From Candidatus Gastranaerophilales bacterium (GTDB taxonomy: Bacteria; Cyanobacteriota; Vampirovibrionia; Gastranaerophilales; Gastranaerophilaceae), in assembly GCA_944322845.1 (NCBI GenBank), contig CALUQE010000008.1:25593-89592 (forward strand): a DNA stretch of 64,000 nt, read 5' to 3'. Of this stretch, positions 1 to 6,924 are shown one piece after another. A program made the translations under genes and the position numbers. The number at the start of each line of letters is the position of its first letter. The stretch's first letter is position 1. The notes under the pieces were generated by a model. It was not told the DNA's origin. It saw only the letters and a list, made by a program, of their open reading frames with translations, and did not search any database.

Positions 1-792
1 TCAAAACTCAGAAAAGATACGGCGCTTGTTTCTGTAATGTATGCAAACAACGAGACAGGTGTAATTTATCCGGTAGAAGAAATTGCCGAGTACATTAAAT
101 CCAAGTCTCCTGAGACAAGATTCTTTGTTGATGGCGTTCAGGCTGCGGGAAAAATTCCTATAAATGTAAAAGAAACACAAATAGATTTATTGGGAATTTC
201 AGGTCACAAGTTTCATGCGCCAAAAGGTATCGGTGCATTGTACGTTAAACCGGATGTAAGATTCACACCGCTTATCAATGGTGGGCATCAGGAAAGGGGT
301 ATGAGAGCCGGAACGGAAAATGTTCCGTATATTGCGGGTATCGGAAAAGCTGCTGAACTTGCAATGGAGGCTTTAAACTATGAGCAAAAGGAAGTTGCAA
401 GGCTTCGTAACAAACTGGAAGAAGGAATTTTGAAGAATGTATTTAATGCAAGATTGAATACAGGAGTGAAAAACAGAGTTCCTAACACAACAAATATCGG
501 GTTTGAGTATGTGGAAGGGGAGCTTATACTTCTTCACCTGAGTGATATCGGAGTTTGTGCAAGTTCAGGAAGCGCCTGCACTTCAGGCTCTCTTGAGCCG
601 AGCCATGTTTTAAGAGCCATGGGAATTCCGTTTACCGCTCTTCACGGCTCAATAAGATTCAGTCTTTCAAGATTTACAAAGGAAAGCGATATTGATTTTG
701 TAATCGAAAAAATGCCTGCCATAATGGATAAATTGACCTCAATTTCTCCGTTTCAGGACGAGTTGGAAGTATTAAGAAAAAGAAAAGGATAG
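1..792 (+). CDS. iscS: Cysteine desulfurase, 5' end cut by window
   Basis: PLP-dependent enzyme that removes sulfur from cysteine for Fe-S cluster and thio-cofactor synthesis. The reading frame is open from base 1, so the true start lies upstream; the first in-window ATG (base 37) falls inside a conserved strand (YANNETG), so it is not the start. Visible motifs are the PLP-lysine segment (GHKFHAPKG) and the loop with the catalytic cysteine (SSGSACTSGSLEPSHV), which is of the NifS/IscS type rather than SufS. About 130 N-terminal residues are missing. It is followed after 3 bases by the mechanosensitive channel gene, then rlmH, so the three are probably co-transcribed. The choice between IscS and NifS naming is not decided by sequence alone. 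Confidence 0.93.
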   Translation, partial: SKLRKDTALVSVMYANNETGVIYPVEEIAEYIKSKSPETRFFVDGVQAAGKIPINVKETQIDLLGISGHKFHAPKGIGALYVKPDVRFTPLINGGHQERGMRAGTENVPYIAGIGKAAELAMEALNYEQKEVARLRNKLEEGILKNVFNARLNTGVKNRVPNTTNIGFEYVEGELILLHLSDIGVCASSGSACTSGSLEPSHVLRAMGIPFTALHGSIRFSLSRFTKESDIDFVIEKMPAIMDKLTSISPFQDELEVLRKRKG

Positions 793-795
793 TTT

Positions 796-1641
796 ATGAT
801 TGATGAGATTTTAATTAATCCCGTTGTCAAGTTTCTGGAAGCGCATGCAAAATTCATAATAGGTGTTTTGGTAAATATTGTACTTATTTGGGCTGCATGC
901 AAAATTATTGATACTTTTCAGAGAAATATTGAGAAAAATCTGGCCAAAAAGATGTCGGATTCACCGCTTTTAAATTTGATGCCCGTATTAACGAAAATTC
1001 TGAAAGCACTTGTAATCTTTATTCTGCTTGCTGGATTTTTACAGAGCTTCGGGTACAATGTAGCGTCACTTATCGCAGGATTCGGAATCACAGGTTTGGC
1101 AGTAGGTTTTGCTGCAAAAGAAGCAATCGGAAACATTTTCGGCTCTTTCGGACTTCTTGCCGACAGAGTTTATAAGATTGGTGAATACATAAAATTTAAC
1201 GGGTACGAAGGAACTGTAGAAAATATTAATTTACGCTCAACTACCGTAAGAAGTTTAGAGGGGTTTGCAATTAATGTTCCGAATAATTTGCTTGCAAATG
1301 AAGAGATTACAAATGTTTCCCAGACAAATGCCAGAAGAATAGATCTTACAGTGGATATCGAGTACGGAACATCTAACGAAAAAATCGACAGAGCGTGCGA
1401 AATTTTGAGAGAAGTGGCAAGGCGGGACGAAACTATTCTTGACGGTGAATACGCTTTTATTGAAAATCTTGCTCCGAGTTCAATTGCGGTAAGGCTTGTT
1501 TGCTATACTACAAAAGCCTCCTGGGGTGAATATGTTTATGTAAAAAGCCGTGTGATAAGAGAAATTATTCACAGATACAGAGAAGAAGGTATTGAATTTG
1601 CCTTCCCGTCTACAAGTGTATATATGGCTAAGAGTGAATAA
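796..1641 (+). CDS. mscS: MscS-family mechanosensitive ion channel
   Basis: Small-conductance mechanosensitive channel of the inner membrane that opens on membrane tension to release solutes during osmotic downshock. The 281-residue protein has three hydrophobic segments near residues 17-36, 62-85 and 88-115. The third is the glycine/alanine-rich pore helix (IAGFGITGLAVGFAAKEAIG). It is followed by the beta domain (KIGEYIKFNGYEGTVENI) and the alpha/beta cytoplasmic cage domain. Length matches the minimal MscS core (E. coli MscS is 286 aa). The start lies 3 bases after the desulfurase stop, which suggests translational coupling. The function is a family inference. Confidence 0.92.
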   Translation: MIDEILINPVVKFLEAHAKFIIGVLVNIVLIWAACKIIDTFQRNIEKNLAKKMSDSPLLNLMPVLTKILKALVIFILLAGFLQSFGYNVASLIAGFGITGLAVGFAAKEAIGNIFGSFGLLADRVYKIGEYIKFNGYEGTVENINLRSTTVRSLEGFAINVPNNLLANEEITNVSQTNARRIDLTVDIEYGTSNEKIDRACEILREVARRDETILDGEYAFIENLAPSSIAVRLVCYTTKASWGEYVYVKSRVIREIIHRYREEGIEFAFPSTSVYMAKSE

Positions 1642-1650
1642 ATACAATAA

Positions 1651-2121
1651 ATGCGAATTAAGATAATTGCTCTTGGAAAAATTAAAGAAAAGTTTTTAAA
1701 GGACGGAATTGATGAATTTCTCAAACGCCTTACGCCTTATGCATCTGTTGAAATTGTCGAACTCCAGCCGGTGGAGATTCGGGATGAAAATTTGACTGAG
1801 AAGGCGCTTTTGCAGGAGGGTGAAAAGATTTTGTCTTTAATAAAAAATGACTCTTTTGTGATAACTCTTGAAATCGGCGGAAAACAACTGGCATCAGAAG
1901 AATTCGCGCAAAAAATAAATGAGATTTCAACCTCCGGAGTCAGCGAACTGGTGTTTGTAATCGGCTCTTCCTGCGGACTTGCGGCGACTGTTTCTAATAG
2001 AGCAAATTTTAAATTAAGTATGTCAAAAATGACTTTTCTTCATCAATTCGCAAGACTACTTCTGGTAGAACAAATTTACAGAGCTTTTAAGATTCTGAAA
2101 AATGAAACCTATCACAAGTAG
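1651..2121 (+). CDS. rlmH: 23S rRNA (pseudouridine1915-N3)-methyltransferase RlmH
   Basis: SPOUT-family methyltransferase that methylates pseudouridine 1915 in helix 69 of 23S rRNA. The 156-residue length fits the family. Diagnostic features are the start (MRIKIIALGKIKEKFL), the trefoil-knot SAM-binding segment (FVIGSSCGL, usually FVIGGSxG) and the invariant tail (QIYRAFKILKNETYHK). One oddity is that the second glycine of the knot motif is serine here. The gene is the last of a short operon with the desulfurase and MscS genes. The promoter of ispE begins within its final codons and stop region. Confidence 0.95.
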   Translation: MRIKIIALGKIKEKFLKDGIDEFLKRLTPYASVEIVELQPVEIRDENLTEKALLQEGEKILSLIKNDSFVITLEIGGKQLASEEFAQKINEISTSGVSELVFVIGSSCGLAATVSNRANFKLSMSKMTFLHQFARLLLVEQIYRAFKILKNETYHK

Positions 2122-2126
2122 GTTTA

Positions 2127-2142
2127 TGCTATAATCGGGTTA
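2127..2142 (+). promoter_or_regulatory. Extended -10 promoter giving leaderless ispE
   Basis: TGCTATAAT (2127-2135) is a perfect extended -10 element. Six bases separate it from the ispE ATG, which places the expected +1 on the A of the start codon. There is no Shine-Dalgarno sequence in between. No good -35 is visible, which is normal for extended -10 promoters. Confidence 0.7.
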
Positions 2143-2999
2143 TGAAAAGTGTTACGGTAAAATGTCCGGCAAAAATTAATCTTACGCTGGAAATTGTTAA
2201 TAGAAGAGAGGACGGATTTCATAATATCAAAAGTATTATGCAAATGGTTGATTTGTACGATACTTTAACGATTTCTGTTTCTGAAAATTCTCATAACGAA
2301 ATTATTTTGAATGGTAACAGTGATGAAATTCCTTATAACGAAAAAAACCTTGTATATAAAGCTGCGGATTTATTTTTTAAAGAAAGCGGGATTGAGGGTG
2401 TAAAAGCGGAAATTTTTATCGACAAAAAAATTCCTGTTGCAGCAGGTCTTGCAGGCGGGAGTACTGACGCTGCCGGAACATTTTTTGCCCTTAATGAAAT
2501 TTTTGACCGGCCTTTAACAAAGGAAAAACTTCATGAACTTTGTGCCGGACTCGGTTCGGATTTGAATGTTTGTCTTGAAGGCGGATGTGTTCTTGCAACT
2601 TCAAGAGGAGAAAAAATTAGAAGGCTCAAAGCTGCTTTATATCCGGTAACAATTATTAAACCTAAAAATCTCGGAATCTCAGCAAAAGAAGCTTATACAA
2701 AATATTCTTTGAAAGAAAATAAACCAAAATATAATATGACGGAAAAAATGCTTGACGCGCTGAACTTAGGTGAAGATATTACAAAATATTTGTACAATGA
2801 TTTGGAATATGCGGTTTTCGATGATTACAAAGAACTACAGGTAATCAAAGATATCTACCCGGATTCTATAATGTCGGGTTCCGGCTCTTCCTATTTTGTT
2901 TTGCGTGATGCTGAAACTCTTTTAGATACGGAAAAATATCAAATTCTTTCAGGCTTGAAGTTTATTGATAACGGTGTCTGCTTAGTTTCTCGGAATTAA
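2142..2999 (+). CDS. ispE: 4-diphosphocytidyl-2-C-methyl-D-erythritol kinase IspE
   Basis: GHMP kinase of the MEP isoprenoid pathway that phosphorylates CDP-methylerythritol with ATP. The 285-residue protein shows the N-terminal substrate motif (CPAKINLTLEI), the glycine-rich ATP loop near residues 98-114 (PVAAGLAGGSTDAAGTF) and the C-terminal motif (SGSGSSYFV). ispH of the same pathway lies 3 kb downstream on the other strand. The start is set by an extended -10 that leaves room only for a leaderless mRNA. The last 18 bases overlap the end of the convergent gene on the minus strand. Confidence 0.95.
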   Translation: MKSVTVKCPAKINLTLEIVNRREDGFHNIKSIMQMVDLYDTLTISVSENSHNEIILNGNSDEIPYNEKNLVYKAADLFFKESGIEGVKAEIFIDKKIPVAAGLAGGSTDAAGTFFALNEIFDRPLTKEKLHELCAGLGSDLNVCLEGGCVLATSRGEKIRRLKAALYPVTIIKPKNLGISAKEAYTKYSLKENKPKYNMTEKMLDALNLGEDITKYLYNDLEYAVFDDYKELQVIKDIYPDSIMSGSGSSYFVLRDAETLLDTEKYQILSGLKFIDNGVCLVSRN

Positions 3000-3704
3000 C
3001 ATTTTATATCCGACAGTTAAAGCTCCAAGAATACCTGCTGTTATACCGCCGTATTTTAATGCTTTTTTCCACTGAATATTATTTTTAGTGTTTTTGATGA
3101 TATCAAAAAGTTTGCTGTCTTTAAATTCATCTGTTTTTATAAATTTCTTTGACTCGCTGTTCCACCCGAGTTTAATTGCATTCTTTGTTTTTTGCATTTC
3201 AAAATTCATAATTGCCTCAAGAGACTCTTTTAAACTCTTTTTGCTTTCTTTTAAATTGGTTGAATTTACGGCTTCTAAAAGCGTTTCGGAAGAAATACCT
3301 TTGCACTGGTCTTCCAGAATATCTTTATTTGCTTTTAATAACTTTTTGAATTCTTCCGGAGAATTTATTTTGTCTATTTTTTTCAAAATATCTTTTAGCT
3401 GGCTGAAGAATCTTTGAGTATTTTCAGGTCTGTTTTTCTTTAAATTTTTATCAAATACTTCCCTTGCAAAGCTATCTGAGACAGTTCCGTCTTTTCCAAC
3501 CGGATATCTGTTTTTAAAGAATCCTACAGTTCCGCCTCCCAGAGCACCTAAACTCATCATGCCTAAAGTTGACGGGCCTGATTTTTTTTGAGGATATGCC
3601 GGATAATTTTCCTGAGCATAATTTTCTGCGGGGTACATTTCCTGCGGATATGCAGGGTATGACATTGCATACGGATTTGCCTGCATTGAATAAGGATTTG
3701 TCAT
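2982..3704 (-). CDS. Unrecognised protein, Pro/Tyr-rich head and C-terminal membrane segment
   Basis: I do not recognise this 240-residue protein. Residues 1-45 are low-complexity, rich in Asn, Pro, Tyr, Ala and Met (repeats such as NPYSMQ, NPYAMS, YPAYPQ). A charged helical middle follows (about 75-200). Near residues 216-236 is one glycine-rich hydrophobic segment (GGITAGILGALTVGYKML) with only a few residues after it, so it could be tail-anchored. A second glycine-rich stretch lies around residue 48-62. The start has an AGGAG ribosome site. Upstream is one of four copies of a shared promoter-like element. The 3' end overlaps ispE by 18 bases tail to tail. Confidence 0.75.
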   Translation of the reverse strand: MTNPYSMQANPYAMSYPAYPQEMYPAENYAQENYPAYPQKKSGPSTLGMMSLGALGGGTVGFFKNRYPVGKDGTVSDSFAREVFDKNLKKNRPENTQRFFSQLKDILKKIDKINSPEEFKKLLKANKDILEDQCKGISSETLLEAVNSTNLKESKKSLKESLEAIMNFEMQKTKNAIKLGWNSESKKFIKTDEFKDSKLFDIIKNTKNNIQWKKALKYGGITAGILGALTVGYKMLIPRN

Positions 3705-3732
3705 ACAACACTCCTATGGTTACTACACTATA

Positions 3733-3764
3733 TTTATAAAGATTTTAGAGCGTTGAAAATTGCC
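3733..3764 (-). promoter_or_regulatory. Shared promoter-like element, copy A
   Basis: On the minus strand GGCAATTTT (3756-3764) is followed, after exactly 14 bases, by CTTTATAAA (3733-3741), with TTGTAAC further upstream. The same arrangement occurs before 22192 (minus), 54256 (plus) and 55247 (plus). It sits at promoter distance from the 3704 start. Confidence 0.55.
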
Positions 3765-3826
3765 TTTTCTTAACAAAGCGTTACAAAAACATGCGATTTA
3801 GTTTTTATTTTTGGGTTTCTTTATTG

Positions 3827-3832
3827 TATAAT
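3827..3832 (+). promoter_or_regulatory. -10 element of thrB
   Basis: A perfect TATAAT lies 32 bases before the thrB ATG. The leader contains GAGGAG as ribosome site. The -35 region is T-rich but not a clear match. Confidence 0.5.
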
Positions 3833-3864
3833 CTCCATATACTTTTGAGGAGAAAAATTTAATA

Positions 3865-4806
3865 ATGAAAGTAAGCGTAAAAGTTCCGGCAACATCGGCA
3901 AATTTAGGACCGGGGTTTGACTGCCTCGGGTTAGCACTGCCGATTTATAACACAATTACAATTGAAGAAACTGTACTGCCGGGAACAGGTATTGAAATAA
4001 ATATGATGTCGGAAGATGATGCTCTTGATGAAATGAGTTTTGATAATATTCCGAGAGATGAAAATAATATTGTTTATAAAGCTGTAGAAATGCTTTATAA
4101 TTCTATAGGTCAGGAGCCTTCAGAATTAAAGATAAATATTCAGGCGCAAATTCCTATTACACGCGGACTCGGAAGTTCTGCAGCCGTTGTTGTAGGCGGT
4201 TTGCTTGCTGCAAATAAACTTCTGGGCTCTCCTGCTGATGAAACAGCTCTCTTATCTATTGCAACAGAGGTTGAAGGTCATCCTGATAACGTCGCCCCTG
4301 CTATTCTGGGCGGTTTTGTAATGGCTTCTCAGGAGGATGACGGTTCTGTAATTTACAGGAAACTCAATTGGCCGGAAGAATGGGATATAACCGTTTGTAT
4401 TCCGGATTTTGAATTATCAACAAATATTGCACGTTCAGTTTTACCGGAAGCTGTTCCGATGCAGGATGCAATATTTAATGCAAAGCATCTGGCAATGCTT
4501 GTCCATGCTGTTGATACTAAGGATGAAAAACTCATGAGAGTCGCTTTGCAGGACAAATTACACCAGCCGTACAGGGAAAAACTTGTTCCCGGCATGAAAG
4601 AAATTATGGAAGCTTTCAAACACGAAGATGGTGTTCTCGGCTGCGTGCTTTCAGGTGCGGGACCTTCTATGTTAATAATTTCACACAAGTATGATCTGGA
4701 TAAAATTAAATCTACAGTAAAGGAAATCTGGGAAGGTCAGAGTATTAAGGCTGATATAAGAACTTTAAAAATTGAGCCAAAAGGTGCGGAAGTTTTAGAG
4801 GCATAA
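3865..4806 (+). CDS. thrB: Homoserine kinase ThrB
   Basis: GHMP kinase that makes O-phosphohomoserine from homoserine and ATP in threonine synthesis. It has 313 residues, the normal length. Motifs are the N-terminal VPATSANLGPGFDCLGLAL, the ATP loop near residues 98-112 (TRGLGSSAAVVVGG), EGHPDNVAPAILGG and the C-terminal GAGPSM. The start has a strong GAGGAG site 9 bases upstream. It is a single-gene unit with its own promoter and a strong bidirectional terminator. The other threonine genes are not in the window. Confidence 0.96.
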   Translation: MKVSVKVPATSANLGPGFDCLGLALPIYNTITIEETVLPGTGIEINMMSEDDALDEMSFDNIPRDENNIVYKAVEMLYNSIGQEPSELKINIQAQIPITRGLGSSAAVVVGGLLAANKLLGSPADETALLSIATEVEGHPDNVAPAILGGFVMASQEDDGSVIYRKLNWPEEWDITVCIPDFELSTNIARSVLPEAVPMQDAIFNAKHLAMLVHAVDTKDEKLMRVALQDKLHQPYREKLVPGMKEIMEAFKHEDGVLGCVLSGAGPSMLIISHKYDLDKIKSTVKEIWEGQSIKADIRTLKIEPKGAEVLEA

Positions 4807-4821
4807 CAAATTAATTAATAA

Positions 4822-4857
4822 AAAAACAGGTTAGATTTTTTTATCTAACCTGTTTTT
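4822..4857. terminator. Bidirectional terminator between thrB and rpsA
   Basis: A 15-bp perfect inverted repeat (arms 4822-4836 and 4843-4857) with six T in the loop and A/T runs on both sides. It serves the convergent thrB and rpsA. Confidence 0.9.
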
Positions 4858-4873
4858 GTTGTGTCATTACATC

Positions 4874-5926
4874 CTATTTTTGGATATCTTTTACGCTAAG
4901 CGCAATTCTGTGTTCTTTCGGAGTGAATTTTTTGATTAATACATCAACTTCAGAACCTACTTTGAACATATTGAACGGGTTAACGTTTTCATCAGACATT
5001 TCAGAAACAGGAAGGAGAGCTTCAACTCCAGGGAAGATGTTAATAAAAGCACCGAATGTAGTTACTTTGTTAACAGTACCTTTAACGATCTGACCTTCTT
5101 CAAACTGACCTTCGATTTGCTGCCAAGGGTTTTCGCCCATTCTCTTTAATGATAAAGAGATTCTCTTTAATTCGTGGTCGATTTTGATTATCTTAACTTC
5201 GATAGTGTCACCGAGAGTTAAAACATCAGAAGGGTGTTTAATTCTCTGCCAAGAAATTTCAGAGATAGGAAGTAAGCCGTCAATACCGTTGATATCAACG
5301 AAAGCACCGAAATCAGTGATTCTTACTACATTACCTGATACAATCTGGTCTTCTTCAAGAGATGAAAGAACATTGTCTACAACCTGATCTCTCTGTTCGG
5401 CAACAGCCTGTCTTTGAGAAAGGATAAGTTTATTTTTCTTAGGATCAGCTTCAAGAACTTTAACTTCGATTTTCTGATCGATAAGTCCGTCGAACGGAGT
5501 ACCTGTTCTGAGTTGTGAAGACGGAATGAAGCCTTTAAGATCTGCAACATCAACAAGAACACCGCCTTTAACAGTTGAAACAACTTTTGCAAGAATTGTA
5601 TCGCCTTGGATTTTAGCGTCATTCAACTGTGCCCAGGCTTGAGCAAATGCAATTCTCTTGAGTGATAACTGCATAGGATCATCATTATTTTCTTCTTTTA
5701 AAACGTAGAATTCTCTTGTATCGCCGATTTCTAATTCTTCTACGTCGCTTGAAAGTTCTCTGTTAGACAGGAAAGCTTCCATCTTTGCTCCCTTAACGCT
5801 TACCAGATAACCTTCTGATTCTTTTTTAATTACTGTACCTTCAACGATATCTGCAACGCTGTTAGTTTTAGCAAAGCTTTCTTCCAGCAGCATTTCAAAT
5901 TCGTCACGCACTTCAGTTGCTGTCAT
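4874..5926 (-). CDS. rpsA: 30S ribosomal protein S1 (four S1 domains)
   Basis: RNA-binding ribosomal protein that helps load mRNA on the 30S subunit. The 350-residue protein has four S1/OB-fold repeats beginning near residues 22, 103, 190 and 275. The last two carry the classic DFGAFVDINGIDGLLPISE and TFGAFINIFPGVEALLP cores. Six repeats are typical of Proteobacteria; shorter forms occur in Cyanobacteria and Firmicutes. The start is 2 bases after the ispH stop. Its GGAGG ribosome site lies inside the end of ispH, so the two are translationally coupled. Confidence 0.93.
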   Translation of the reverse strand: MTATEVRDEFEMLLEESFAKTNSVADIVEGTVIKKESEGYLVSVKGAKMEAFLSNRELSSDVEELEIGDTREFYVLKEENNDDPMQLSLKRIAFAQAWAQLNDAKIQGDTILAKVVSTVKGGVLVDVADLKGFIPSSQLRTGTPFDGLIDQKIEVKVLEADPKKNKLILSQRQAVAEQRDQVVDNVLSSLEEDQIVSGNVVRITDFGAFVDINGIDGLLPISEISWQRIKHPSDVLTLGDTIEVKIIKIDHELKRISLSLKRMGENPWQQIEGQFEEGQIVKGTVNKVTTFGAFINIFPGVEALLPVSEMSDENVNPFNMFKVGSEVDVLIKKFTPKEHRIALSVKDIQK

Positions 5927-5928
5927 AA

Positions 5929-6795
5929 TTATTTTCCTCCTTTTATTTTTAATATGACTTTATCTATGATTGATTGCGGTGTTGAAGCTCCGGCTGTAAT
6001 GCCTATAGACCTAACACCGTCTAATAGTTTGTTATCCAATTCCGTATCATTTTCTATATGAACGGTTTTTGTATAGTCTTTTAAAATTTCTGCCAGATGT
6101 GAAGTGTTGGCGCTTTTTTTAGAGCCGACAACAACCATAACATCGACTTCTTTTGCGAGTTCTTTTGCCTCTTTTTGTCTCATTGCGGTTGATTGGCAGA
6201 TTGTGTTATAAATCAAAACTTCTTTTGCAATTGTGTTCAGATAATTTACAATCAGATTGAGTGATGAAACCATCTGGGTTGTCTGAACAACAACTCCGAC
6301 TTTCCTGTGTGATTTAACAGCCGTTTCATAAGGTGCAAGTTCTTCAATAGTTGTTGCAACGACGACTTTGTCCGAATACAAATCCGCATTAGCCTTGATT
6401 GCCATAACTTCCGGATGATTAGGCTTGCCTACTATTACGACAAAATAATCATTTTTTGCAAGTTCAACGGCACGCTGCTGAACTTTTTTTACGTCGGGGC
6501 AGGTCAAATCAACAAGTTCAAATCCGGCATTTTTAATTTGTTCAAAAATCTCCGGCGCTGCGCCGTGGCTTCTTACAATACAAATTCCGTCGCCGTGTTG
6601 GGGAATCTCATATATTGTTTTTATGCCCATTGTCTCAAGCTCATTAATAACATCCGTATTATGAATGAGTTCGCCTAAAATATAAATATTCTTTTCAGGA
6701 TTTTCTTTTTTTAACTTAACAGCAGTTTCTACGGCACGTTTAACACCGTAACAAAATCCTGCAAATTTGGCCAGTTTGATATTTGGATTACTCAA
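5929..6795 (-). CDS. ispH: 4-hydroxy-3-methylbut-2-enyl diphosphate reductase IspH
   Basis: Fe-S enzyme of the last MEP step, reducing HMBPP to IPP and DMAPP. The 288-residue protein carries the three cluster cysteines in FAGFCYGVKRAV (near residue 15), DLTCPDV (near 99) and NTICQSTAM (near 200). It also has the substrate histidines in GELIHNTDV and VRSHGA, and the TAGASTP motif. The start codon in this frame is TTG; no clear Shine-Dalgarno sequence precedes it, so the exact start is uncertain by a few codons. It is directly followed by rpsA, a pairing that is fused into one protein in many Clostridia. Confidence 0.94.
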   Translation of the reverse strand: MSNPNIKLAKFAGFCYGVKRAVETAVKLKKENPEKNIYILGELIHNTDVINELETMGIKTIYEIPQHGDGICIVRSHGAAPEIFEQIKNAGFELVDLTCPDVKKVQQRAVELAKNDYFVVIVGKPNHPEVMAIKANADLYSDKVVVATTIEELAPYETAVKSHRKVGVVVQTTQMVSSLNLIVNYLNTIAKEVLIYNTICQSTAMRQKEAKELAKEVDVMVVVGSKKSANTSHLAEILKDYTKTVHIENDTELDNKLLDGVRSIGITAGASTPQSIIDKVILKIKGGK

Positions 6796-6908
6796 ATATT
6801 TTGTAATTCACTTTCTAAAAGAACTAGAGGTTTCCCTCAGTAATAAACATTAAACTATAAAAAAAATTGAAAGTAAAGAAACCGGAAATAGTCGTTCAAA
6901 AATATTGG

Positions 6909-6924
6909 TGATATAATTCTGGTA
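6909..6924 (+). promoter_or_regulatory. Extended -10 promoter giving leaderless uvrA
   Basis: TGATATAAT (6909-6917) is an extended -10. Six bases then lead to ATG, so +1 should be the A of the start codon. No ribosome site fits in between. I saw no convincing LexA-type palindrome in this 128-base gap. Confidence 0.7.

Noticed and set aside
6796..6923. LexA box upstream of uvrA
   Set aside because: No palindrome close to known cyanobacterial or Gram-positive LexA sites was found.
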